64,000 nucleotides of DNA from positions 1 through 64,000 of the forward strand of contig CAVSPW010000004.1 of assembly GCA_963729935.1 (NCBI GenBank), in the 5' to 3' direction. The notes beneath the pieces are model-generated. The model worked only from the letters and a program-made list of their open reading frames with translations, made no database searches and was not told the DNA's origin. The position numbers were made by a program, and so were the translations under genes. This document shows, in pieces, positions 22,693 to 32,164 of the stretch. The DNA comes from CAIKMD01 sp963729935 (GTDB lineage: Bacteria > Pseudomonadota > Alphaproteobacteria > ATCC43930 > CGMCC-115725). Position 1 is the first letter of the stretch, and each line of letters opens with the position of its first letter.

Positions 22693-24360
22693 ATGGTGGC
22701 GTGGCAGAGCGAGGCGGATGTCGTGGTCGTGGGCTCGGGCGCCACGGGCATGCCGGCGGCGATCGTCGCGCGCGAGGCGGGGTGCTCGGTCATCCTGGTC
22801 GAGGCCGAGGCCGATATTGGCGGGCATGCGATGGTCTCGGGCGGCAATGTGCCGCTGGGCGGCGGCACATCGGTGCAGAAGAAATACGGCATCCCCGACA
22901 CGCCCGATCTCGTCTTCAAGGACCTGACCGACTGGTCGGTGGTGGAGACGAATGGATTTCCGGATTACCGCTACAACGACCGCGAGATCATCCGCGCCTT
23001 CGCCGATTGGAGCGCGCCGACCTTCGAATTCCTCTTGGCGCATGGCGTCGTCTTCGCCGACAAGGCGCCCGATCAGCGCGGCGGCGGCGCGATCGGAAAT
23101 TCGGTGCCGCGCGAGATGCACGCCGTGCCCATGGACTGGCCGCTGGCGCAGACCGGCGCGATCGCCACGCCCGAGGAGCGGACGAGCTATTCGACCGGGA
23201 ACGGCTTGATGCGGCCCCTCGAAGCGGCGGCGCGCAAGGCCGGCGTCGAGATCCTCTTGGAACATCGCATGACCGCGCTCCATCGCGAGGGCAGGAAATC
23301 GGGCGGCCGCGTCGGCGGCATCGCGACGATCCATCGCGGCCGCGCCCACGACATCCGCGCCCGGAAGGCGGTCATCATCGCCACCGGCGGATCGAGCGGG
23401 AACGTCAATTTCCGCCGTATGTTCGATCCGCGCCTCACGGAGGAATATTGCGGCCTCGCCGGCATGCCCTGGTCCGACCAGGATGCAAGCGGCGAGCTCG
23501 CGGCCATGGAGGTCGGCGCCTCGCTCTGGGGGCTCTACAACCATGTCGGCGAGTTCGGCGCGACCATCACCAAGCCCGGGCGCATCGGCACGCAATATGG
23601 CTATGTCAATCTGAGCTGGATGCCCGGGAGCAAGGTGTTTCACAAGGCGCGCGCGACGGGCTTGCGCGTCGCCGATTGGCAGGACGTCATCCTCGTCAAC
23701 ATGTTGGGCAAGCGTTTCTACGACGAGACCGGCAAGCAATTCACCGCCAACAATTACAACGTCATCCGCCCCTATGTGCACGGGCATTGGCTCAACGCCA
23801 AGAACATCAAATACGAGCCCAATAATTGGCTCAACGCGGCGATGGCCGGGATCGACGACGGCAAGAATGGCGGCGGGCCGATCTGGGCGATCTTCGACGG
23901 CGACGCGGTCAGGCGGGAGAAATGGAATCCCGCGCCGCCCGATGTCGACACCGATGCCGGGTTCTTCTTCGAGGCCGGGACGATCGAGGAGTTGGCCGCC
24001 AAGATCCAGATGAAATATCAGCGCTTGCCCATGCCGCCCGAAAATCTTTCCGCCACCGTCGCGCTCTACAACAATTTCGTCGTCGATGGCGTCGATTCCG
24101 ATTTCGGCAAGCCGAAGCCGCTTTATCAGATCGCGAGGCCGCCCTTCTATGCCGCCTGGGCGACGCCCGTGGTGCACGACACGCGCGCGGGGCTTCGCAT
24201 CGACGCGCAGTGCCGGGTGGTCGACATGAGCGGGGCGGTCATTCCCGGGCTTTATTGCGGCGGCGAATCAGCGGGCGGATTTTCGATGCACGGCCTGGCG
24301 CGCGCGACCTGCCAGGGCTTCATCGCCGGAAAATTCGCCGCCGCCGAAGAGGGGCGGTAG
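22693..24360 (+). CDS. FAD-dependent dehydrogenase (FAD_binding_2, flavocytochrome c/KstD-like)
   Basis: A 555-residue flavoprotein. The N-terminal dinucleotide fold is VVVGSGATGMPAAIVAREAG, with an EAEADIGGHAMVSGGN follow-up typical of FAD_binding_2 enzymes. The C-terminal FAD-binding end is IPGLYCGGESAGGFSMHGLA. The family covers fumarate reductase-like and 3-ketosteroid dehydrogenases; this sequence lacks heme motifs. Substrate unknown, probably a carbon-carbon double-bond redox reaction. The start at 22693 has GGGGGAAG upstream. It is separated by 71 bases from the DUF1190 gene. Confidence 0.85.
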   Translation: MVAWQSEADVVVVGSGATGMPAAIVAREAGCSVILVEAEADIGGHAMVSGGNVPLGGGTSVQKKYGIPDTPDLVFKDLTDWSVVETNGFPDYRYNDREIIRAFADWSAPTFEFLLAHGVVFADKAPDQRGGGAIGNSVPREMHAVPMDWPLAQTGAIATPEERTSYSTGNGLMRPLEAAARKAGVEILLEHRMTALHREGRKSGGRVGGIATIHRGRAHDIRARKAVIIATGGSSGNVNFRRMFDPRLTEEYCGLAGMPWSDQDASGELAAMEVGASLWGLYNHVGEFGATITKPGRIGTQYGYVNLSWMPGSKVFHKARATGLRVADWQDVILVNMLGKRFYDETGKQFTANNYNVIRPYVHGHWLNAKNIKYEPNNWLNAAMAGIDDGKNGGGPIWAIFDGDAVRREKWNPAPPDVDTDAGFFFEAGTIEELAAKIQMKYQRLPMPPENLSATVALYNNFVVDGVDSDFGKPKPLYQIARPPFYAAWATPVVHDTRAGLRIDAQCRVVDMSGAVIPGLYCGGESAGGFSMHGLARATCQGFIAGKFAAAEEGR

Positions 24361-24506
24361 GGCCGGGGCCGCAAAGGCCGCTCGTCGGCTTTTCGCCCGC
24401 ATCGGCCATTCCGCGGAAAGAGCGAACAGGGACGATCGACGCCGTCGAGGCGCAAGCGCCCCGCTCGACATGAAACATCCGGCCTTCGTGTTCTTGGGGC
24501 CGTGCC

Positions 24507-25796
24507 TTATCGCATCTTCAGGATAATGACCCGGTCGCTGCTGGGATCGGTGACCGGACGCAACGCCTTCACCTGATCGGCGGTCACCGGCGCGGCGCCG
24601 TTGCCCCAGCCGTTGCGCACGAAGCTCAACACGCCGGCGATCTCGTCATCGGTCAGTTGCACGCGGTATTGCGGCATGCGGTAGGCGTCGGGCGCACCTT
24701 TCACCACGAGCGGCTGGGCGCCGTTCAGCACGAGATTGATCAGCGACGAGGGATTGCCGTCGAGCACGATCGGATTGCCGGCGAGCGGCGGCATATAGGG
24801 GGCCTGGCCCTTGCCGTCGGCGCCGTGGCACGAGACGCAATAGCCGAGGTAAATGGTTGCGCCCGGCTGTTGCGCCTTCCCGGCGCGGAGCGCCGCGGTC
24901 GTGGCATCGTCATAGGTGAAGGCGGCCTGCTGCGCGCTGGCGGGCAGCGATTTCAGATAGGCCGCCATCGCGTTGAGGTCGTCGTCGCTCAGATAGGGCG
25001 TGCTGTTGTTGACGACGTCGAGCATCGAGCCGAAGGCGACGGCCTGCGCGTTGTGGCCGGTCTTCAAGAAGGCCGCGAGATCTTCCTGCGACCAGGAGCC
25101 GAGGCCGGTGCGCCTATCGCCGCGCAGATTGGGCGCCGACCAGGCATCGAGTTCCGCGCCCTGGAGATAGGCGCCGCTGCCGGCGTCGAGCGCCTTTTCC
25201 TGAAACGCCCAGCCGCGCGGCGTGTGGCACGCGCCGCAATGGCCGAGGCCCTCGACGAGATAGGCGCCGCGGTTCCAAGCGGCGTCGTGGCCGGGCTTCG
25301 GGACATAGACGCCCTTGTCCATATACAGCCAATTCCAGATCGCGAGCGGCCAGCGGATGCTCTTGATGCCGGTGATCTCGCTCGGCTTGTTCGCCTGTTT
25401 GACCGGCGGCACTTCCTTCATGAAAAAATTGTAGAGCGCGCTGAGATCGTCGTCGGTGATCTTCGCGTAGGAGGGATAGGGCATCGCGGGATAGAGGCGG
25501 TGCCCGTCCTTGGCGATGCCGCTGCGCACGGCGCGGTCGAAATCCTCGAGCGTGTAGCCGCCGATCCCGGTCTCCGGATCGGGCGTGATGTTGGTCGAAT
25601 AGATCGCGCCCAGCGGCGTGCCCATTTTGAGACCGCCGGCAAAAGGCTTGCCGCCGGGCACGGAATGGCAGGCGATGCAATCGCCGGCGCGCGCCAGGTA
25701 TTCGCCTTTGTCCGCAGGGGCCGCCGGTTGCGCCTGCGCGAGCGGCGCTGCGCCGAGCACGAGGAGCGCCGCGGCAAGAAGTTTCATCCGGTTCAT
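24507..25796 (-). CDS. Triheme cytochrome c subunit of a membrane dehydrogenase
   Basis: A 429-residue periplasmic protein with three CXXCH heme sites: CIACH at 40-44, CGACH at 188-192 and CVSCH at 321-325. The signal peptide covers about 1-22 (AQA). It resembles the cytochrome subunit of alcohol/aldehyde dehydrogenases (AdhB/AldG-like), which passes electrons to ubiquinone or an oxidase. It is the last gene of a three-gene leftward set with a 2Fe-2S and a molybdopterin subunit. The start at 25796 has GGGCGGAAAAC upstream. A strong hairpin in the 120-base gap before it may set its expression apart. Confidence 0.9.
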   Translation of the reverse strand: MNRMKLLAAALLVLGAAPLAQAQPAAPADKGEYLARAGDCIACHSVPGGKPFAGGLKMGTPLGAIYSTNITPDPETGIGGYTLEDFDRAVRSGIAKDGHRLYPAMPYPSYAKITDDDLSALYNFFMKEVPPVKQANKPSEITGIKSIRWPLAIWNWLYMDKGVYVPKPGHDAAWNRGAYLVEGLGHCGACHTPRGWAFQEKALDAGSGAYLQGAELDAWSAPNLRGDRRTGLGSWSQEDLAAFLKTGHNAQAVAFGSMLDVVNNSTPYLSDDDLNAMAAYLKSLPASAQQAAFTYDDATTAALRAGKAQQPGATIYLGYCVSCHGADGKGQAPYMPPLAGNPIVLDGNPSSLINLVLNGAQPLVVKGAPDAYRMPQYRVQLTDDEIAGVLSFVRNGWGNGAAPVTADQVKALRPVTDPSSDRVIILKMR

Positions 25797-25865
25797 GTTT
25801 TCCGCCCGATCGTTTTTGTTATGAGCCCGATTGCTCGCCCGATTTCTTGCAAGTCCGACATACAC

Positions 25866-25895
25866 GCGGGGCCGTCAGCTTGCTGACGGCCCCGC
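25866..25895 (-). other. Intercistronic hairpin
   Basis: GCGGGGCCGTCAGC pairs perfectly with GCTGACGGCCCCGC around a two-base loop, between the molybdopterin subunit and cytochrome genes. No U-tract follows on the minus strand (GTGTATG), so it is better seen as a partial terminator or mRNA-stability element. Confidence 0.6.
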
Positions 25896-25916
25896 TTCGT
25901 TCAAGCCCGCATCGAC

Positions 25917-28115
25917 TCAGGTCGATGTCGACGATAGATCGTGATCCATGATCGGCAGGCTGCGGATGCGCTTGCCGGTCGCGGCGAAGATCGCGTTGGC
26001 GACCGCGCCCGCGATCGGCGGCGTCGCCGGCTCGCCGGCACCGCCCCATTTCTCGCCGCCGCTTGCCAAGAGATGAACGTCGATCTTTGGGGCCTGGGCG
26101 AGGCGCACCATGCGATAGGTGTCGAAATTGCCCTGCACCGGCACGCCATTCTTGACCTCGATCTTGCCGTAGAGCGCGGCGGTGAGGCCGAAGATCACGC
26201 TGCCCTCGGCCTGCTCGGCGATGGTGAGCGGATTGACCTGGTAGCGCGTGTCGAGTGCCACGGTCACGCGGTTGACCTTCAGCTCGCCCTTCGGGCTTAC
26301 CGTCACCTCCGCGACCTGAGCGCAAAGACTGTCGGTATCGGTGCAGATGGCGATGCCGCGCCCGCTGCCTTTCGGCAACGGCTTGCCCCAGTCGCCCTTC
26401 TCGGCCGCGGTGTCGAGCACTTTCAGCCAGTCGGGCTTGCTCGCGAGGAGCTTGCGCCGCATCTGATACGGATCGATCCCGTTCGCGGCCGCGATCTCGT
26501 CGATGAAGCCCTCGATCGCGAAGACGTTCTGGTTCTGCCCGGGCGCGCGCCACCACCACACCGGAAGATGCGTGTCCTTCACGATGGACTCGATACGCAT
26601 GTTGGGGATGCCGTAGCCGTTCGTCGCCAGGCCCTGGATCGAGACGAAGTCGAGGCCGTTCGGCGGCAGCTTGCCCAAGGAGTTGAGGACGACCGAGCCG
26701 GCGACGGTGCGAACCGCCAGGGCCGTCGGCATGCCGTCGGCGCCGGTCGCCGCCTTGAAGCGCGTGACCGACATCGGGCGCATCTTGTCGTGGCGCGTGT
26801 CTTCCTCGCGCGACCAGATCAGCTTCACCGGCTTCCGCACGGCCTTGGCGATCGAGATCGCCTGGATCACCTCGTCGGCGGCGTCGCGCCGACCGAAGCC
26901 GCCGCCGCAATAGGCGTTGTGGAAATAGATGTTCTCGGCCTCGATCCCGAAGGCCTTCGCCACCTTCTCGGTCTCGTCGAGCGCGTCCTGGGTCCCGACC
27001 CAAACATCGATCCGGTCGCCTTGCAGCTGCACCGTCGCATTCATCGGCTCCATCGGCGAATGCGACAGATAGGGCGTCTCATAGACCGCTTCGAAGGTCT
27101 TGCCGCCGCCCAGCGCCTTGTCGGTGTCGCCCTGGTTGCGCGCGGTCACCGCTTTGCCGGTGTCCAGCGCGGCGCGATACTCGCGGAAGAACTGCGCGCT
27201 GTCGGTGCTGCCGGCCGCGCCGACATCCCATTCGGGCTGCAGCTTCGCGAGCGCTTGGCGCGCGCGCCACCATGTCCCCTCCGCGGCCACGGCGACCGCG
27301 TCGTCGAGCTTCACCACTTGGGGATTGCCCGGCATGCCCGCGACCACGGAATCATCGACGCTCTTCAGCTTGCCGCCGGGAACCGGGCATTGGAGGATGG
27401 CCGCGAAGACCATGCCCGGAACCTGCGCGTCCATGCCGAACTTCGCCGTGCCGTTGATCTTGTGCACGACGTCGAGACGCGGCATCGGCTTGCCGGCGAA
27501 GGTCCACTGATCCGGGGTCTTGATCGCCGGTTCCTGGTTGAGCTTGATCTGCGCCGCGTCGGGCGCGACCTCGCCATAGCGCAGGGTCCGGCCGCTCGAC
27601 GTGTGGGTGACGACGCTGTTGGCGGCGCTGCATTCGCTCGCCGCCACGCCCCACTTCGCCGCCGCCGCCGCGATCAGCCGCGTGCGCGCGCTGGCGCCGA
27701 CCTGCTGCACCAGCTTTTGCGATTCCTTGATCGAGCGGCTGCCATTCGAATACATGTTGCCGTAGATCTTCTTCTCGCGAAGATTGCGGTTGGCCGAGGC
27801 GAACTCGACCCGCACCTTCGACCAATCGGCCGCCAGCTCTTCGTTGAGCATCATCGGCACCGCGGTCATGCTGCCCTGGCCCATCTCCGCGCGCTGATAG
27901 CGGATGAGGACCGAATCGTCCGGATCGATCACGATCCAGGCGTCGATCTCGTGGGGGTCATGCGCTCCCTCATCGCCCCAGGGCTGCGCCGCGACGGTGG
28001 CCGAATGCGCGAGATGCGGCAGGCTGCTGATGCCGATGACAAAGCCGCCAGCGGCGGTCACGCCGGTGACGAGAAAGCGGCGGCGGGAAAGAACCGGGGT
28101 CTGATTTCCGTCCAT
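25917..28115 (-). CDS. Molybdopterin-binding subunit, xanthine dehydrogenase family (IorB/AldH-like)
   Basis: A 732-residue catalytic subunit of the isoquinoline oxidoreductase/aldehyde dehydrogenase type. It begins with a twin-arginine signal (LSRRRFLVTG) followed by a hydrophobic run, so it is exported folded with its cofactor. The two halves of the aldehyde-oxidase fold are recognisable, with substrate-domain segments WRAPGQNQN and the catalytic Glu in GEPATPPIAGAVANAI near the C-terminus. It oxidises an aldehyde or N-heterocycle in the periplasm and passes electrons via the 2Fe-2S subunit to the cytochrome. Sixteen bases separate it from the upstream 2Fe-2S gene. Confidence 0.9.
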   Translation of the reverse strand: MDGNQTPVLSRRRFLVTGVTAAGGFVIGISSLPHLAHSATVAAQPWGDEGAHDPHEIDAWIVIDPDDSVLIRYQRAEMGQGSMTAVPMMLNEELAADWSKVRVEFASANRNLREKKIYGNMYSNGSRSIKESQKLVQQVGASARTRLIAAAAAKWGVAASECSAANSVVTHTSSGRTLRYGEVAPDAAQIKLNQEPAIKTPDQWTFAGKPMPRLDVVHKINGTAKFGMDAQVPGMVFAAILQCPVPGGKLKSVDDSVVAGMPGNPQVVKLDDAVAVAAEGTWWRARQALAKLQPEWDVGAAGSTDSAQFFREYRAALDTGKAVTARNQGDTDKALGGGKTFEAVYETPYLSHSPMEPMNATVQLQGDRIDVWVGTQDALDETEKVAKAFGIEAENIYFHNAYCGGGFGRRDAADEVIQAISIAKAVRKPVKLIWSREEDTRHDKMRPMSVTRFKAATGADGMPTALAVRTVAGSVVLNSLGKLPPNGLDFVSIQGLATNGYGIPNMRIESIVKDTHLPVWWWRAPGQNQNVFAIEGFIDEIAAANGIDPYQMRRKLLASKPDWLKVLDTAAEKGDWGKPLPKGSGRGIAICTDTDSLCAQVAEVTVSPKGELKVNRVTVALDTRYQVNPLTIAEQAEGSVIFGLTAALYGKIEVKNGVPVQGNFDTYRMVRLAQAPKIDVHLLASGGEKWGGAGEPATPPIAGAVANAIFAATGKRIRSLPIMDHDLSSTST

Positions 28116-28131
28116 GATCGTCCTCCTCCGC

Positions 28132-28587
28132 TCAGGCTTTCATCAACTGGGCAGCGCGATGGATCGCGCGGCGCAGCCGCTCATAGGTGCCACAGCGGCA
28201 GATATTGGTGATGTTGGCGTCGATATCCGCGTCGGTCGGCGTGGGATACTCTTTGAGGAACGCCGCCGTCGCCATGATCTGACCCGACTGGCACCAGCCG
28301 CATTGCGGCACGTCCTCGGCGAGCCAAGCCTGCTGCACGGGATGCTTGCTGTCGGGCGACAGGCCTTCGATCGTCGTGATGCTTTTGCCGGCGGCGGCGG
28401 CGAGCGGCACCGAGCAGGAGCGGATCGCCTCGCCGTCGATATGCACCGTGCAGGCACCGCATTGCGCGATACCGCAGCCATATTTGGTGCCGGTGAGGCC
28501 GACAGCGTCCCGCAAGGCCCAGAGAAGCGGCGTATCGGGTTCGAGATCGATCTGGTGCTGCGTGCCATTGACGGTGATCGTGATCAT
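28132..28587 (-). CDS. 2Fe-2S subunit of the molybdenum hydroxylase (IorA-like)
   Basis: A 151-residue protein with two [2Fe-2S] domains. Plant-type cluster ligands are C38, C43, C46 and C58 (in CGIAQCGAC); the second cluster has C96, C99, C130 and C132 (QCGWCQSGQ, CRC). It lacks a signal peptide and is presumably carried out with the Tat-signal subunit. It is the first gene of the set: 2Fe-2S, Mo subunit, cytochrome. Confidence 0.93.
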   Translation of the reverse strand: MITITVNGTQHQIDLEPDTPLLWALRDAVGLTGTKYGCGIAQCGACTVHIDGEAIRSCSVPLAAAAGKSITTIEGLSPDSKHPVQQAWLAEDVPQCGWCQSGQIMATAAFLKEYPTPTDADIDANITNICRCGTYERLRRAIHRAAQLMKA

Positions 28588-28767
28588 CTCCGGGGCTCCC
28601 GCAAGAATGTGATTCGTCCGAACTCTACCACAATTGCCGGTGGCGACAACGCCATCCTGTTTCCACTTGCGGAGGATCGGGATGCCGGCTCACAGGCCTA
28701 TTCGTGGCTTGGCAAGCCGGGGCGGCGGTAGGCCTTCGATCGGCCACCGCGGAAGCGCGAAGCGGCG

Positions 28768-30030
28768 TCAACCCTCCGTCCGTGTCTCGGGGATGTGGCG
28801 GATGAGGACGAAGGCCACCACCGAGGCCGAGGCCGCGATGAAGAGGAACGAGGAACCGTAGCTCACGCGATCGGCCAGGAGCGCGAAGACGATCGGGCTG
28901 AGCGCGACGCCGCCTTGCCCCGTAAATCGGAAGAGGCCGAGGAAAGTGCCGCGGGCTTCGGGCGGCGCCACGTCGGTGCCGACCGTCTGGATCGAGCCGC
29001 CGGTCATGGCTTGGAGCGCGACGCCCACAAGGAAGAGGGTCACATACCAAGCGAGCGAGAGATGGGCGAAGGCCGATAGGGCGAGCGCGGCCATGGCGAC
29101 GGCCACGCCGAGGAAGCCCGGAATCATCGTCCGCTTGCGGCCGAAGCGATCCATCATCCAGCCCGAGACGAAGCCGATCGGCAAGGAGACGATGGCCGCC
29201 GCCGTGGCGAGGTAGCCGATCTGTTTGGGGCCGAGCTGATAGGCGAAGGCGGCGTAGAGGTGCAGCAAATCCGCCTGCACCGGTCCGCGCGTCAATCCCG
29301 CGAAGAGCGTGAGAACGAAATAGACGAGGCGCGGCATCACGATCTGCCTCAGCGACAGCGAACGCGGCGCGGCTTTCTTGGCGCGAGCGCCGCTCTCGCG
29401 CCGCGCCACATCCCGGGCGAGCGTCGAGGTGGGAATGAGCGCGACCAAGGCGAGAACCGCATAGATCACGAAGGGCGCGCGCGGCCCCCAGCTGCTTGCG
29501 ACGAAGCCGCCCAGCATCGGCCCGGCGAGCCGGCCGGTGCTGTCCATGCCGAACATCCAGCTGACCAGCCGCCCGCGTTGCGCGGGAGCGGCGCTTTGCG
29601 AGATCGCGGCCAACCGGCCCATCACCCACATCTGCGCCGCGCAGCCGCCCAAGAAGCGCAACACCAGCAATTCCGGAAAGGAGTGGACGAAGGCGACCGC
29701 GAAGCTCACCGCAGCGGTCAAGAGCGGTCCGGCGATCAAGACGACGCGGCGGCCATAGCGGTCGATCAGCCAGCCCGACGGGATCGTGCCGGCGAGATTG
29801 CCGAGCAGAAATGCCGTGATGACGCCGCTCGCGACGCCAAAACTGACGTTGAAGGATTTGGCGAGGGTCGGCACGGCCGGTAGAGCGACGCCCGCGCCCA
29901 CCGCCAAGACGAGCGCGGGTAAATAGGTGGAAAGGAACGCATCCCAGGACAGCGCGGCGCCTTGGCGCGGCTTCTCCGCGGCCGCCGGTTCCTTGTCATT
30001 CTCGCGCGGTCGCGCTTCCGCCTCGCTCAT
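28768..30030 (-). CDS. MFS transporter
   Basis: An approximately 420-residue major facilitator permease with twelve hydrophobic segments. Loop 2-3 carries GWLIDRYGRRVVLIAG and the second half GWMMDRFGRKRTMIPG, both close to the MFS signature. Such DHA1-like members export drugs or take up metabolites; the substrate is unknown. An ATG nine bases upstream (30039) is possible, but GAGG is better placed for 30030. The N-terminus is charged and cytoplasmic. Confidence 0.86.
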   Translation of the reverse strand: MSEAEARPRENDKEPAAAEKPRQGAALSWDAFLSTYLPALVLAVGAGVALPAVPTLAKSFNVSFGVASGVITAFLLGNLAGTIPSGWLIDRYGRRVVLIAGPLLTAAVSFAVAFVHSFPELLVLRFLGGCAAQMWVMGRLAAISQSAAPAQRGRLVSWMFGMDSTGRLAGPMLGGFVASSWGPRAPFVIYAVLALVALIPTSTLARDVARRESGARAKKAAPRSLSLRQIVMPRLVYFVLTLFAGLTRGPVQADLLHLYAAFAYQLGPKQIGYLATAAAIVSLPIGFVSGWMMDRFGRKRTMIPGFLGVAVAMAALALSAFAHLSLAWYVTLFLVGVALQAMTGGSIQTVGTDVAPPEARGTFLGLFRFTGQGGVALSPIVFALLADRVSYGSSFLFIAASASVVAFVLIRHIPETRTEG

Positions 30031-30204
30031 CGCCGGCATCCTCGGTCAGCCGGGCGGGTTCTTCAACAGAAGTTCCTCGAGACCCAAGCATGGCACCCAA
30101 GCGTTCGGCCGCGGCCGCCGAAGAAGGGCGCCCGGGCTTCAAACGGCTCGATCGGCGCGCTCCCGATGGCGTAAGGTGCCAGCTCCACCAACCCGAGCAG
30201 AGCA

Positions 30205-30924
30205 ATGCCGAAGCCACGAGAGCCTTTCGCGCCCGCCAAATTCTTCACGCGGATCGGCGCGCGGGGCTGGCGCCGCAGCGGCTACGACACCTTCGCCTAT
30301 TCCTTCCCCTTTTTCCGGCGATGGGTCGCGTCGCAATTCGCCGCCGAGAGATTGGAGACGCTCTCTATCGGATGCGGGAGCGGCGAGCTGGAACAGCATT
30401 TGGCCGAATGCGGTCACGCGGTCATCGGCCTCGATCTGTCGCACACGCTGTTGAAGCGCGCGTCGCGCAAGGGGCTCGAACTCTTGGTCCAGGCCGATGC
30501 CGGCCGGCTTCCCTTCGGCGCGGCGCGATTCGATCTCGTCCTGATCATGGAGACGATCGGTTATTTCGCGCTGGACGCGGTCTTCGAGGAAGCCCGGCGC
30601 GTCTTGCGAAGGCGCGGCCGGCTGGTGATCACGAGCTACGGCGCGCTTGCGGAGGTTCACGCGCTCTATCGGTGCTGGACGATGGACGAAATCGCCGATC
30701 GGCTGCGCGCCGCGGGATTTCGGATCGAGGCGCAACGCTATTTGGATATCAAGCGGCGGAGCGTGCGCGACGCGCCCTCGGCCGAGCGGTCCAATCTGCT
30801 CTACCTGTCGGCATCGGCGAGCAATCGGCAGGTCGCCGAAGAAGAGCCCATCCCCCGGTCGCGGGCTCAGGGCGCTTCGTCGCCAGCAGGATCGTTAATC
30901 GGCAAGGTTGCGGATTCTGATTAA
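30205..30924 (+). CDS. SAM-dependent methyltransferase (class I)
   Basis: A 239-residue class I methyltransferase. Motif I is LSIGCGSGELEQ, motif II region is VIGLDLS, and FDLVLIMETIGYF sits at the acidic position followed by EARRVLRRRGRLVITS. The first 40 residues are basic. The C-terminal 45 residues are unstructured. No partner suggests the acceptor. It diverges from the MFS gene. Confidence 0.82.
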   Translation: MPKPREPFAPAKFFTRIGARGWRRSGYDTFAYSFPFFRRWVASQFAAERLETLSIGCGSGELEQHLAECGHAVIGLDLSHTLLKRASRKGLELLVQADAGRLPFGAARFDLVLIMETIGYFALDAVFEEARRVLRRRGRLVITSYGALAEVHALYRCWTMDEIADRLRAAGFRIEAQRYLDIKRRSVRDAPSAERSNLLYLSASASNRQVAEEEPIPRSRAQGASSPAGSLIGKVADSD

Positions 30925-31127
30925 CTGAGGCGACCTTGCATGGGATTAACCCGTCGCGCCGCCCGTGCCATCCGCGCTCACGCTTCCTGCTTGTCAGAAA
31001 CGCCCGGCCGGCGCTAGATGGGGGCCGAAATCGGGCGATAGAAGGGGCCTGCCGTGTTGGACCGGCTTGCCCGGTCGCCGTCCCGGCCGCGCGCCGGCGC
31101 GGCGGAGGAATTCATAGGGAGATCGAG

Positions 31128-32066
31128 ATGAAACCGACCGTCACCATCATGAGCATCGCCGATGTCGAACTCGTCCAGGCGGGCATCGGCCGCGAAGGCA
31201 GCATGGCCGTGAAGCAATTTCCGCTCGATAGCGGCGTTCCCGGCATCCAATTGGAATTCTCGTGGAATTCCTACGACAAGGGCTATGGCACGCCGCGGCA
31301 CCGGCACACCTTCGATCAGTATCGCTATGCGCTGGAGGGAAGGCGCATGATCGAGGACGGGTTCCTGGAGCCGGGCGAGTGCGGCTTCTATCCCGAAGGG
31401 ATCTATTACGGGCCGCAGATGCAGGAAGAGGCTACCATCGGCCTCGGATTGCAGTTTCAAGGGCTGAGCGGCCTGCCTTACCTGACCCATGTCGATCTGC
31501 GCAATGCGCGCAAGGCGCTCGCGGCGGAAGGCGGCACGTTCAAGGACGGCATCTATACCCGCGTCTTTCCCGACGGCAGGAAGATCAACAAGGATTCCCA
31601 CGCGGCCTGCGTCGAGTATTTGACCGGCCAGAAGATCGAATTCCCCGAGGGCCGCTTCGAGAAACCGATCGTGATGCGCCCGCAAGGCCATCCCTGGATC
31701 GCCGACCGCAGATTCGCGGGCGTCGAGCACAAGCGGCTCGGCACGTTCGGCGGCTCGGGGATCCGGCTGACGCGGCTCGCGCCCGGGGCGAAGATTCCGG
31801 CGCATCGCCTCGAAGATGCGGAAATCCGCTATCTGATCGAGGGCTCCATCACCTATGAGGGCAAGACCTGGCAAGGCGGCAAGACGAAGGATGCCGGCAC
31901 CTACATGTTCGTTCAGGCCGGTGCCGATGTCGGCGAGATCCAATCGCCGGCGGGCGGGACCTTCTTCGTGATCGAGCTTCCCATGCTCGCCGATATCGCG
32001 GCGCAGAGGGCTTCGGCCTCCACGACGGCGAAGACCGAATCCCGATCGGCAAAAGTGGACGCCTGA
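31128..32066 (+). CDS. Cupin-domain protein
   Basis: A 312-residue protein with two cupin-like regions. The first has TPRHRHTFDQYRYALEG, a classic His-rich cupin 1 motif, and LEPGECGFYPEG as cupin 2. The second (GAKIPAHRLEDAEIRYLIEG) is more degenerate. It could bind a metal at the first site. Cupins near oxygenase genes often act on aromatic acids; no reaction can be assigned. AGGGAGATCGAG precedes the ATG at 31128. Confidence 0.78.
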   Translation: MKPTVTIMSIADVELVQAGIGREGSMAVKQFPLDSGVPGIQLEFSWNSYDKGYGTPRHRHTFDQYRYALEGRRMIEDGFLEPGECGFYPEGIYYGPQMQEEATIGLGLQFQGLSGLPYLTHVDLRNARKALAAEGGTFKDGIYTRVFPDGRKINKDSHAACVEYLTGQKIEFPEGRFEKPIVMRPQGHPWIADRRFAGVEHKRLGTFGGSGIRLTRLAPGAKIPAHRLEDAEIRYLIEGSITYEGKTWQGGKTKDAGTYMFVQAGADVGEIQSPAGGTFFVIELPMLADIAAQRASASTTAKTESRSAKVDA

Positions 32067-32090
32067 GCCGGGCGACAGGCCGGCGGCAAG

Positions 32091-32116
32091 GGCCTCGCGC
32101 CCGACGGCGCGAGGCC
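32091..32116. terminator. Hairpin between convergent genes
   Basis: GGCCTCGCGC pairs with GCGCGAGGCC around a six-base loop, between the cupin gene and the Nramp-like gene. No U-run is visible on either strand. Confidence 0.4.
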
Positions 32117-32164
32117 TCATCGACCTAAGGCAATCCGGCCGCGGGCCCGTCACCGAGAGTTCAC

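Noticed and set aside
22492..24177. Long leftward frame of 561 codons
   Set aside because: It is antisense to the FAD dehydrogenase, whose dinucleotide-binding motif and start are clear.
25941..28211. Long rightward frame of 756 codons
   Set aside because: It is antisense to the molybdopterin subunit and full of Arg/His/Asp repeats without domain features.
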